Assembly: GCF_000172555.1 (NCBI RefSeq)
Contig: NZ_ABOX02000007.1
Span: forward strand, 146,979 to 210,978
DNA: 64,000 bases
Direction: 5' to 3'
DNA from: Pedosphaera parvula Ellin514
Lineage (GTDB): Bacteria > Verrucomicrobiota > Verrucomicrobiia > Limisphaerales > Pedosphaeraceae
Positions 8,432 through 17,218 of the stretch are shown here, one piece after another. The translations under genes and the position numbers were made by a program. Within the stretch, counting starts at the first letter, position 1. Every line of letters begins with the position of its first letter. The notes beneath the pieces are model-generated. The model saw only the letters and a list, made by a program, of their open reading frames with translations, ran no database searches and had not been told where the DNA came from.

Positions 8432-11400
8432 TCATGCGTGTAAGACAGTTTTTTTCCTGCTTAGCGCTTCCTGCATCTCTTCTGGAGACATGCTCGCAAG
8501 TTTGTTGAGGACTTGTGCGGTCTTTTCGAGAACACCCGGTTTCTTTTCGTAAGCCACCATGCTCACGGCCAACTTGCCGATGGTTCGTGCTTCAAACAGG
8601 CATCTGAGCGGAATTTCCATCCTGAAGCTTTCGCGTAATCGTGAGATGAGTTGTGTGGCCAGCAGCGAATGACCTCCCAGTTCAAAAAAGTTGTCCTCAA
8701 CCCCCACCTTTTCAAGAGCCAACACCTCGCACCAGATCGTCACCAGGGCTGATTCCACCGCGTTCCTTGGCGCAACGAATTGCGCGCTCGAATCAGGACG
8801 TATGGTATCAGGGGACGGCAAGGAACGGCGATCGATTTTGCCATTGGGTGTTAAGGGCAGCTTCTCCAGAATCACGAATGCGGACGGCACCATGATCTCC
8901 GGAAGTCTCTGCTTCAAATAGCTCTTTAACTGCAAGGCGAATTTCGTGTCGGGACGTCCTTGAGCGGGACGATTTACGTATTCCTGCAGACTCTTCACTG
9001 TGTTCCTGGTTTCCCTGGGAATAAAGGGAGCAACCACGATACTTCTGCACCGGAACAAGACATCATAGGTTCCAAACATCTCAGCGGGGGACCACGTAAT
9101 ATCCACGGCAAACCCAACCTCCCGCCCCAAGGCCACCAAGCTATCCGGATCAATTGCTCCTTTCACGCCGCCAGGCAAACTTTCTCTAAATTCTCCAATC
9201 GTTTCAGGACCTTCCTGACCGTTCAACCATTGAAGCAGCCGCGCTTCATTGTATAATCGCGCGTTCGGGACCTGGGCAATTCCGACGGCCTCCAACTGTG
9301 GTGTGGCCAGCAGTTGTGTAATTTCCGTGGGAGTTACTGGATGAGCAGCCCAGTCGATCCACTGGATTTCCGTCGACGTGGTTGGTTGTTCGCCGACATG
9401 CAAAACCACGTCGTAGCGGAAGCGTGTGACTTCATTGTGGTGCCGGCCAGGCTTGAGGAGTATCTCAACCCGGCCAATTCTTGGGCACCGTTGCTTCAAT
9501 GCCTCAAAGAATCCGGGATCAACGACCAACTCTTCTTCCTTGCCGATTCGACTTTGCACCTTCTGCTTGAACTGCGCGCGCGTAACTGCAACCGACGACT
9601 GGTGCATCTCCACGGAGGCATGGAAGGCTTCCAACAAGGAGAGACTTCTGACGTCACCTACAAATATTTGGCCTCCGGATGACACCTTGCTCGTCAGGCC
9701 TTCCAGAACTTGCGTGAGATACTCAGCACTCGGGAAATACTGCACCACGGAGTTAATGATGACGGTATCGAACGACTGGGTGGGTAATTCAGCCAAATCA
9801 TCGGCTCGCTTCTGCTTCAGGGAGACTTGGGCCAGATCGTGCCGGGTTAATTGCTGCCGCACGTAGTCCAGTGCCTTTTCCGAGAAATCCACCCCGCAGT
9901 ATTCCTGACAATGCGGCGCGATTCGAAACAATAAAAGTCCGGTTCCGCAGCCGATTTCCAATGCCTTCCTGGGCCTCATCCCCAGAATTCGCTCCACAGA
10001 GCATTCCACCCATTCTCTCATCTCCGGTTCAGGAATCGGTTGTCCGGTATAGCTGCTGGTCCACCCGGCGAGGTTGAGGGCGAAGTCCTTACTCTGCTGA
10101 TTTTCGCCGTAAGTGCCGTCCCAAATCGCCTGCCATTGATTGATCCGTTCGCTACCGACATTTTGACCATTGGAATTTCCTCTTGGGACCACGTATCCCA
10201 CCAGTCGCTTGTCTCCAGTCTTTTCTTCCAGGGCGACAACGACGCTTTCCCTCACCAAGGGATGAGCAACCAAGGCCGTCTCGATCTCTCCCAGTTCAAT
10301 TCGATGACCGCGCAGCTTTACCTGGTGATCGATTCGCCCCATAAACTCGATGGTTCCATCCGCCCGATAGCGGGCCAAATCTCCCGTGCGATAAAGTTTC
10401 GCATTTGTCGCCTTTTCGAATGGATCTACGACAAATCGCTCCGCCGTAAGCTCCGGCCTGTTCAGATAACCACGCGCTACTCCTTCGCCTCCGATAAGCA
10501 ATTCGCCGGGCAATCCCGCTGCCACGGGCCGGCCATGTTTGTTTAAAATATAAATCTGCGTATTGGCGATGGGGCGTCCGATGGTTACATCATGTGCATT
10601 GTTTTTCTGAATTATTTGCGTTGTGGACCAAATCGCCGTCTCCGTAGGCCCATACATGTTGTGAATCCGACCGCTGATCACCTCCGTCAGTTGTTTTGCC
10701 AGGGTTATGGGCAACGCCTCTCCTCCCACCAAAAACTCCTGCAACGCATGAAGTCCGGCAGCACCTTCCTTGTCCGACACCAGCATGCGCGCCAGTGATG
10801 GAGTGCATTGAAAATGGGTGACTTGATGTCGTTTTATCTGGTTGGCAATCGTATACCTGCCGCGTTCAGCCGGGATGGCTGGTCGGCTTTTTTCATTTAA
10901 CTCGCTCAAGTACGGCAGGCTGGCGAGCACTGAGTCAACATCAACTCCAAAGTCGATCAAACAGGCGATTTCATCCACGCCGATGCGCTTGAGTTGATTT
11001 ACCATCTTTAAACAAGTGTCAGGTGTTCCAAACAAGCCGCTCGTTTCGAAATATCTTTCAAAGGCGTGATCCAGCAAGGCCTGCATGTCCTCACCGTTGA
11101 GCGTATTAAAGTCAATGTTATGGCTTCCATCGGCCCTGGCGCCGGGCTTCTGAAATGCTGCGAACGACCATGCGGAAGAAGCCTTCTTCACCAGATCTAC
11201 TGAAGTCTTCAGATACTCTGTAAATGGTCCACGCACTTTCTCACGCACAGTTTGCATGTCCCGCTCCACAAAGGTGTGCAGCATCAACGAGACATGACCT
11301 TCTCCCGGGCCATGGCCGTGCTCACGCCATGCCTTGCGATAAATCGCAATTTTCTCCGCAACTTCCTCAACCGTCTGCCCAAGCAAATTCGTCAACACAT

Positions 11401-14056
11401 TGGCGCCCATTTCTCCGGCGAGGCGGAAGGTGTCTGGGCTGGCGGATGCGGTGATCCACAGAGGCACATTCTGTCGCACCGGTTTTGGAAGAATTCGCAG
11501 GGTAACATCTTTACCGTCACCGCCTCGGCGGGTGATTTGTTCTCCACGCCATAGTTTTTTAACGGTTTCAATGTGTTGAAACATGAGGCTCTTGCGATCA
11601 GGATAATTTTCCGGCGCAAACACGAAATCGTTGGAGTGCCAGCCGGAAGCAAATGAAAGGCCTACCCGGCCATTGGAAATATTGTCTACCATCGCCCATT
11701 CCTCGGCGACTCGAATGGGATCATGCAAAGGAAGGACCACGCTGCCTGCACGTATTTGCACCCGCTTGGTCACGGCAGCTATCGCAGCGCTGGTAACCGA
11801 GGGATTTGGAAATAAACCACCAAATTGATGAAAGTGGCGTTCGGGAGTCCACACAGCGGCAAATCCATTTTGATCGGCAAATTTTGCGCCTTCCAAAACC
11901 AACCGGTACTTGTCACCGGGCGTCTGACTTTCATCACCGGAAAAATAAAAGAGACTAAGATCCATCTTTTTGCTGATACTTTCATCCAATGGCTCCGAGA
12001 TGGGCATGGACTTGTCCTCTGCTCCTTGAATGACGACCTTGAAGCCTCGCGTTAATGTCCAGAAGAGTTCGAGTACAGAAATATCGAAAGAAATGCTGGT
12101 GACCGCAAGCCAGGTTCCAGGCTTTGTGCCTAGAATCTTATCCATACCTGTGAAGAAATTCACCACGTTCCGATGCATCAGCATCACGCCCTTTGGCTTG
12201 CCGGTGGAACCAGAGGTATAGATTACATAGGACAGATTATCCGGACCTGTTTTGGTCTTTGTTGTTGGTGTCTCTTTTCCAGTCCGCCAGTCCGTTCCAT
12301 CCACACATACCACTCGAGCGTCATGCTCAGGGAGTGTGGCAACCAGATGCGTCTGAGTCACCAACACCGGCATCTGAGAGTCGTTGATCATGTGCGCAAT
12401 TCGGTCTCGCGGATAGGCCGGATCCACGGGCACATAGGCGCCACCAGCCTTCAGGATTCCCAGCAAGCCAATCACCATCTCTGCCGAACGGTCTGCACAA
12501 ATCCCAACGAGCACGTCGGGTCCCACGCCCAAGTTTTGCAGGTGGCAGGCCAGTTCGTTTGCTCTTTCGTCCAGTTCGCGGTAGGTCAACTCTTCCTCCT
12601 GAAAAGCCACAGCAATCGCCTCGGGGGTCTTTGCAGCCTGTGCTTCAAAGAGTTCATGGATACACTTGCTGCGGTCATGCTGAACCCCAGTCTCATTCCA
12701 CTCGTGCAAGAGTTGATATTCCTCGCCGGAAGTAAGCATTGGCAGATCGGAAATCTTCCCATCCACCCGGGTAACGAGGGCTTCAAGCAGGGTTTTTACA
12801 TGCCCCAGCATCCGCCGAACGGTCGGGGCGTCAAATCGTCGCTTGTCGTGTTCGAACTTCAGGATTAATTCGCTTTCCGCAAAGCCGAACAGTGTCAGGG
12901 GAAAGTTGGTTTGATCAATGACTCTGAAGTGGCGCTTTTTCCATTCTCCACCCTGGGCCTGGAGCGTGGAGTTCAGCGTCGCACGGTCAAAAACGATGAT
13001 GGTGTCGAACAATTGTGTTCCGGCAGCTACTTCACTCCACTTCTGAACTTCGAGCAAAGGCGTATGCTCATGATCCCGTAATGCCTGCTGTTGGGCGCGC
13101 AGTTCCCCGAGCCAATCGCTCACCTTTTGATCGGGCGTAATCTGTGTCCGCACCGGCAGCGTGTTGATGAAAATGCCCAGCATCGAGTCTGCGCCTTCCA
13201 CACTGGTGCGGCGACCGGAACGCGTGACGCCGAAAACCACGTCCTCCTCGCCACTATAGCGGTTCAGAGTCAATGCCCAGGCTGCCTGGAGCAGAGTACT
13301 GAGTCCTAAACGATGCTTTTCTGCGAGGGCCCGCAAGGCCGTGGTTCCCTCCCCAGTGAAGTTGATACCCTCTTCTCCATATTCAACTTCACCACTTTCA
13401 TTGTTGGCAGGTTGTTTGTCCACCACCAAGGGAGTTGGTGTGCTGAACCCTTTTAACTGCTTCCGCCAAAAGAGCTCACTTCTGCTGAAATCCTGCTGCT
13501 TGAGCCAAAGTGTGAATTCGCTGAAGGGCCGCAGTGTTTCCAACTTTGGCTCAACTCCGTTGAATTGCGACTCGTAACATGCAAACACTTCGTTTAGGAC
13601 GGTTGCAAAGGATCGTCCGTCCACCATGGCGTGATGGAAGGTCCACACAAACCGAAAGCGTTGCCCGCATTCCTTGAACAACGTCACCCGCATCAATGGA
13701 GCTTCGGCCATGGCAAAGCCGCGTCGCCGATCCGTTTTGAGAAATTGTTCCAGTTTCTCTTCGCAAGCCGCCTGGGACAGTTCGCTCCAATCCTGCATCT
13801 CAAATGGCAGCTTCACTTTTGGCACCACCACTTGCAGCGGCTCCTTTAATCCTTCCCACTGAAACCTTACACGGAGCTGGTCATGCCGCTGCACCACTTT
13901 GTTCCAGGCCTGCCTGAAGTGCTCGGCATCCAGATCATGACGCAGGCTTCCAATAATCTGTTGGATGTTTACCCCGGACTGTGGCGCATAAAGGCTATGG
14001 AACATCATGCCCTGCTGCATTGGCGTGAGGGGATAACTCAAATTGTCAGTGACCAT
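8432..14056 (-). CDS. Single-module NRPS: C - A(interrupted by luciferase-like monooxygenase and methyltransferase) - PCP
   Basis: 1874 residues. A condensation domain (1-440) has an intact HHAMVDG at 141-147. The adenylation domain starts near 460 (A3 YTSGSTGKPKG at 613; A4 FDIS at 657). After A4 comes a luciferase-like, MupA/Atu3671-type flavin monooxygenase domain (about 695-1050; FYFSGDES, TPERHFH, SGWHSNDF). The A domain then resumes: A5 NMYGPTET 1133, A6, A7 YRTGDLA 1222, A8 about 1240-1258. A SAM methyltransferase (about 1305-1560, LEIGCGTG at 1366) lies between A8 and A9/A10 (NGKIDR at 1738). A carrier domain ends the protein, with pantetheine Ser1797 in GGHSL, followed by a short helical tail. 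There is no thioesterase or reductase. No other biosynthetic gene flanks it, so donor and product are unknown. MOx domains between A4 and A5 are known from myxobacterial MtaG/MelG. Confidence 0.93.
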   Translation of the reverse strand: MVTDNLSYPLTPMQQGMMFHSLYAPQSGVNIQQIIGSLRHDLDAEHFRQAWNKVVQRHDQLRVRFQWEGLKEPLQVVVPKVKLPFEMQDWSELSQAACEEKLEQFLKTDRRRGFAMAEAPLMRVTLFKECGQRFRFVWTFHHAMVDGRSFATVLNEVFACYESQFNGVEPKLETLRPFSEFTLWLKQQDFSRSELFWRKQLKGFSTPTPLVVDKQPANNESGEVEYGEEGINFTGEGTTALRALAEKHRLGLSTLLQAAWALTLNRYSGEEDVVFGVTRSGRRTSVEGADSMLGIFINTLPVRTQITPDQKVSDWLGELRAQQQALRDHEHTPLLEVQKWSEVAAGTQLFDTIIVFDRATLNSTLQAQGGEWKKRHFRVIDQTNFPLTLFGFAESELILKFEHDKRRFDAPTVRRMLGHVKTLLEALVTRVDGKISDLPMLTSGEEYQLLHEWNETGVQHDRSKCIHELFEAQAAKTPEAIAVAFQEEELTYRELDERANELACHLQNLGVGPDVLVGICADRSAEMVIGLLGILKAGGAYVPVDPAYPRDRIAHMINDSQMPVLVTQTHLVATLPEHDARVVCVDGTDWRTGKETPTTKTKTGPDNLSYVIYTSGSTGKPKGVMLMHRNVVNFFTGMDKILGTKPGTWLAVTSISFDISVLELFWTLTRGFKVVIQGAEDKSMPISEPLDESISKKMDLSLFYFSGDESQTPGDKYRLVLEGAKFADQNGFAAVWTPERHFHQFGGLFPNPSVTSAAIAAVTKRVQIRAGSVVLPLHDPIRVAEEWAMVDNISNGRVGLSFASGWHSNDFVFAPENYPDRKSLMFQHIETVKKLWRGEQITRRGGDGKDVTLRILPKPVRQNVPLWITASASPDTFRLAGEMGANVLTNLLGQTVEEVAEKIAIYRKAWREHGHGPGEGHVSLMLHTFVERDMQTVREKVRGPFTEYLKTSVDLVKKASSAWSFAAFQKPGARADGSHNIDFNTLNGEDMQALLDHAFERYFETSGLFGTPDTCLKMVNQLKRIGVDEIACLIDFGVDVDSVLASLPYLSELNEKSRPAIPAERGRYTIANQIKRHQVTHFQCTPSLARMLVSDKEGAAGLHALQEFLVGGEALPITLAKQLTEVISGRIHNMYGPTETAIWSTTQIIQKNNAHDVTIGRPIANTQIYILNKHGRPVAAGLPGELLIGGEGVARGYLNRPELTAERFVVDPFEKATNAKLYRTGDLARYRADGTIEFMGRIDHQVKLRGHRIELGEIETALVAHPLVRESVVVALEEKTGDKRLVGYVVPRGNSNGQNVGSERINQWQAIWDGTYGENQQSKDFALNLAGWTSSYTGQPIPEPEMREWVECSVERILGMRPRKALEIGCGTGLLLFRIAPHCQEYCGVDFSEKALDYVRQQLTRHDLAQVSLKQKRADDLAELPTQSFDTVIINSVVQYFPSAEYLTQVLEGLTSKVSSGGQIFVGDVRSLSLLEAFHASVEMHQSSVAVTRAQFKQKVQSRIGKEEELVVDPGFFEALKQRCPRIGRVEILLKPGRHHNEVTRFRYDVVLHVGEQPTTSTEIQWIDWAAHPVTPTEITQLLATPQLEAVGIAQVPNARLYNEARLLQWLNGQEGPETIGEFRESLPGGVKGAIDPDSLVALGREVGFAVDITWSPAEMFGTYDVLFRCRSIVVAPFIPRETRNTVKSLQEYVNRPAQGRPDTKFALQLKSYLKQRLPEIMVPSAFVILEKLPLTPNGKIDRRSLPSPDTIRPDSSAQFVAPRNAVESALVTIWCEVLALEKVGVEDNFFELGGHSLLATQLISRLRESFRMEIPLRCLFEARTIGKLAVSMVAYEKKPGVLEKTAQVLNKLASMSPEEMQEALSRKKTVLHA

Positions 14057-14517
14057 ATGTTAGTTTGATTGGTGAAAATCGTCGTGGATAAGCACTCCGA
14101 AAGGTTGCAACATTCAATCGCAATAAGTTGTGCGCCAGGTTAGCCGGTATAATTGGAAACCCAGCACCAGATTCATCCATTATTCCAGGTGAAAAACACT
14201 TCCATCAATGATGCCTTCTACTCCCGCTTCATTATCCAAAAGCCAATTGATTCAGTGGGCTTAATGCTATACGGCGCGTTTATTGATACAATGAGGTGAA
14301 GACCTTATTGGCGGGTAAATCGTTTTGAACATAATGCCTGCCATTGATCCAATCTTGTTCCAGGTCGAAGCACCTTTATCTTTTATAAAAGGCGCGCCAT
14401 GGTGAGGTATTGTCGTTTTATAAAATGAAGTGGCGCTCTTTCCCAATTCGCGATGTTGAAACAAATTTCAGGAAGGCATTGACGTAATGTAACTCCTGTA
14501 TTTACTACTCCTTGCAT
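14057..14517. promoter_or_regulatory. Divergent region between the NRPS gene and htpG, with twin TTTTATAAAA palindromes
   Basis: About 460 bases that must carry promoters for both genes. The perfect 10-base palindrome TTTTATAAAA occurs twice, at 14381-14390 and 14416-14425, with start points 35 bases apart. Both lie 90-140 bases upstream of the htpG start. They could be regulator sites or A/T-rich promoter parts. No CIRCE-type heat-shock element was seen. No gene is present. Confidence 0.35.
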
Positions 14518-16362
14518 ATGAGCACTACTGAGAAACATCATTTTCAGGCAGAAATTCAGCAATTGCTGGATATTGTCATTCATTCACTTTACACCGATAA
14601 GGAAATCTTTGTCCGCGAGCTTATTTCGAATGCCGCGGATGCGTGCGAAAAGCTTCGCTTTACGCAGTCTTCCGGGCAGCCGGTATATCAACCTGAGATT
14701 GCCCCGGCAATATCGATAACCACCCAGGACGATGCCATTACCTTTACCGACACTGGTGTTGGCATGACGCACGGGGAGTTGGTGGAGAACCTCGGCACGA
14801 TAGCCCATTCAGGAACGAAGGCATTCCTGAAACAATTGGCGGAAGACAAAAAACCGGATGCCAAACTGATTGGCCAGTTCGGTGTTGGATTTTACTCCGC
14901 CTTCATGGCGGCCAATAAAGTCACGGTGCTAAGCCGCTCTGCCATTCCGGATGAACAAGGCTGGCGCTGGATCAGCGAGGGCACTGGTGGTTACGAAATC
15001 GAGCCAGCGGGAGATTTGCCTCGAGGAACCAAAATAACCCTGCATCTCAAGGAGGATGCCAAGGATTTCGCGAAAGCGGATACGATTGAGCAAATCATCA
15101 AACGCTACTCAGGTTTCGTGCAGTTCCCGATTGAGCTGAATGGAAAGCGTCTCAATACCATTCAAGCCATATGGGCACGCAGCAAAAATGAAATCAAAGA
15201 GGAGGAGTACAATGAATTTTATCAATATGTAGGCCACGATCACGACAATCCCCTATACCGCCTGCATTTCACTGCCGATGCTCCCCTGTCCATCCAGGCT
15301 TTGCTGTTCGTGCCCGCGCGCAATTTCGAATCGATGGGGATGGCCCGCACAGAATCAGAGGTCAATCTTTATTGTCGCAAGGTTTTGATTCAGGCGAAGG
15401 CAAAAGGCTTGTTTCCGGAATGGTTGCGCTTCCTCAAAGGTGTGGTTGACAGCGAAGATCTCCCGCTGAACATCTCGCGTGAGACGATGCAGGACACTTC
15501 GCTGATGAAAAAGCTGAACCAGGTGTTAACCAGTCGTTTTTTGAAGTTCCTCGAAGAGCAAAGTGAGAAAGACACCGCCACTTATGAGAAGTTTTATGGA
15601 CAGTTCAATCGATTCCTCAAGGAAGGAATTGTAACCGACTTTACCCATAAGCAGGCGCTCGGAAAACTGTTGCGCTATGAATCCAGCATGCTGGAGAAAG
15701 GCAAGCAGACCTCGCTGGCAGATTACGTGAAACGCATGGGTTCAGAGCAGAAGGAAATCTATTACCTGATCGTTCCCAGCCGCGAAGCCGCGGAGAGCAG
15801 CCCTTATTTCGAGGTATTCAAGGAACGCAAACTCGAAGTGCTCTTTCTCTACGATCCGTGGGATGAATTCGTCATGGAACACTTGCACGAATTTGAAGGC
15901 AAGAACCTGGGCTCGGCAGAAAAGGCTGAACTGGATTTGACAGAAGCCAAAAAGGAAGGTGCGCTCTCTGATGAAGAAGCGCAAAACCTCGCGAAATGGA
16001 TCAAGGAGACACTCGCCGATCGCGTGGGAGAGGTTCGCGCCTCCAAACGACTGGTGGAGAGTCCCGCCGTCATCATGGACAGTGACAAGTTCATGACCTC
16101 CAGCATGCGCCGTATCATGAAATCGATGAAGAAGGACAATGAGGAGCAAACTCCTTTCAAACAAGATTTGGAAATCAATCCATCACACCCAATCATGAAC
16201 CGGTTGGAAAAGATGCGTCACACCGATACGGCACTGGCCGGCAAAGTGGTGGAACAAGTTCTCGACAACGCGCGAGTGGCCGCCGGGTTGCTGGAAGATC
16301 CCCGCACCATGCTCAAGCGCTTGAACGAATTATTGGAACAAGTGCTGGTTACTAAAGGTTAA
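14518..16362 (+). CDS. htpG: Molecular chaperone HtpG (Hsp90)
   Basis: ATP-dependent cytosolic chaperone, 614 residues, full length. The N-terminal ATPase domain shows the E-x7-SNAADA signature (VRELISNAADAC), the DTGVGMT motif, GTIAHSGTKAF and GQFGVGFYSAFM. The middle domain carries LPLNISRETMQ with the catalytic-loop arginine. The C-terminal dimerisation domain is present (MRRIMKSM, HPIMNRLE). A TTG six bases upstream keeps the frame, but ATG 14518 gives the usual MSTTEKHHF start. A strong hairpin terminator follows 17 bases after the stop. Confidence 0.97.
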   Translation: MSTTEKHHFQAEIQQLLDIVIHSLYTDKEIFVRELISNAADACEKLRFTQSSGQPVYQPEIAPAISITTQDDAITFTDTGVGMTHGELVENLGTIAHSGTKAFLKQLAEDKKPDAKLIGQFGVGFYSAFMAANKVTVLSRSAIPDEQGWRWISEGTGGYEIEPAGDLPRGTKITLHLKEDAKDFAKADTIEQIIKRYSGFVQFPIELNGKRLNTIQAIWARSKNEIKEEEYNEFYQYVGHDHDNPLYRLHFTADAPLSIQALLFVPARNFESMGMARTESEVNLYCRKVLIQAKAKGLFPEWLRFLKGVVDSEDLPLNISRETMQDTSLMKKLNQVLTSRFLKFLEEQSEKDTATYEKFYGQFNRFLKEGIVTDFTHKQALGKLLRYESSMLEKGKQTSLADYVKRMGSEQKEIYYLIVPSREAAESSPYFEVFKERKLEVLFLYDPWDEFVMEHLHEFEGKNLGSAEKAELDLTEAKKEGALSDEEAQNLAKWIKETLADRVGEVRASKRLVESPAVIMDSDKFMTSSMRRIMKSMKKDNEEQTPFKQDLEINPSHPIMNRLEKMRHTDTALAGKVVEQVLDNARVAAGLLEDPRTMLKRLNELLEQVLVTKG

Positions 16363-16379
16363 GATTCTTTGGGGATAAA

Positions 16380-16410
16380 AAAGGGAGCGGCCTGGAAAGC
16401 CGCTCCCTTT
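16380..16410. terminator. Bidirectional rho-independent terminator between htpG and the DUF2934 gene
   Basis: Perfect 12-base inverted repeat, AAAGGGAGCGGC (16380-16391) and GCCGCTCCCTTT (16399-16410), with a 7-base loop. It lies between two convergent genes. The stem is flanked by an A run on the left and T-rich bases on the right, so it can end transcription from both sides. Confidence 0.85.
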
Positions 16411-16429
16411 GCTTTTAAAAGAGAAGAGA

Positions 16430-16663
16430 TTAGTTATTACGAGTGGTGGCGCCCGTCAGTTCTCTCTCGGCTTGCAACCAATCTTCCTGGTCGCGTCCCG
16501 CAGTCTGACCACGGGCAACGTAAATCTCATACGCGCGACGTGCGATGTCTTCAGCACTGGGTTGGGCAACGGCTTTCCTGGTCACGACTGGAGCGGCGCT
16601 TGCCGCGCTGGCCACGATCGTTTTTCTTTCATTACTGGCGGTGCCAGTAGATCTCTTTTGCAT
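16430..16663 (-). CDS. DUF2934 domain protein
   Basis: 77 residues. The N-terminal half is a Ser/Ala/Thr-rich basic region. The C-terminal half has the DUF2934 signature (IARRAYEIYVARGQTAGRDQEDWLQAEREL). A TTG two codons earlier keeps the frame, but the ATG at 16663 is better placed behind an AAAGGA ribosome site. Family members are small proteins of unknown function, common in soil bacteria and often in several copies. It is convergent with htpG and shares its terminator. Confidence 0.8.
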   Translation of the reverse strand: MQKRSTGTASNERKTIVASAASAAPVVTRKAVAQPSAEDIARRAYEIYVARGQTAGRDQEDWLQAERELTGATTRNN

Positions 16664-16832
16664 TTTCAATCCTTTCGTTTCAGATGATCAATTTCAGATT
16701 CAGACGGCATTAAGTTGGTAAATATTTCAAAATACCATTGTTATAATGCAAATTCCGGCTCTCCGATCAAGTCACGTTTGTATGACGAACTTGTATAATT
16801 AACACAGTCGAAGAGAGTTCACAAAAATCGAC

Positions 16833-17141
16833 TTACTCGGAAAGGAACTTAAGCAATTCGCTGTTAAACACTTGTGGAGCTTCGAAGTGTGGAATATGTC
16901 CACAATTCGGAATTTCCACCAATCTAAAGTTCGGAATGATTTTAGCAGTTTTCCTGCCCAATTCAGGATATTGCCCGAGCGTTTTAAGGACTTCGGGAGT
17001 CACGCGATTCCTGCCCAGCGTGGTCCGATCCGCCTGACCGATCATCAGCAGGACCTTTGGTTTGAGCAGATGAAACTCGTGGCAAACGGGTTGTTGATAA
17101 ATCATTTCCTCGGTCAGTGCAGAGGCCCAGGCAGAAAAGTG
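16833..17141 (-). pseudogene. Alpha/beta hydrolase remnant (C-terminal third only)
   Basis: The open segment reads WASALTEEMIYQQPV, then LLKPKVLLMIGQADRTTLG, PELGRKTAK and IPNCGHIPHFEA. These are the C-terminal features of an alpha/beta hydrolase, including the Asp of GQADRT and the catalytic-type His of GHIPH. The nucleophile-bearing N-terminal two thirds are missing. In this frame a TGA lies at 17142-17144, directly upstream. A different frame starting at 17178 begins with a signal-peptide-like run (LFYLWLTLFCLGL), which may be the displaced N-terminus after an internal deletion. I consider the locus dead. Confidence 0.65.
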
Positions 17142-17218
17142 TCAGCCAAAGATAAAATAAACAATGGTTCGCCCTCATATCGGCTCTCCTTGAAAAATAA
17201 GAAGTGAACCACCTTCGA

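Noticed and set aside
8653..13862. Many short plus-strand frames opposite the NRPS gene
   Set aside because: Shadows of a single uninterrupted 1874-codon gene with all NRPS motifs.
14512..14517. TTG as the htpG start
   Set aside because: ATG two codons later gives the usual HtpG N-terminus; no ribosome site favours the TTG.
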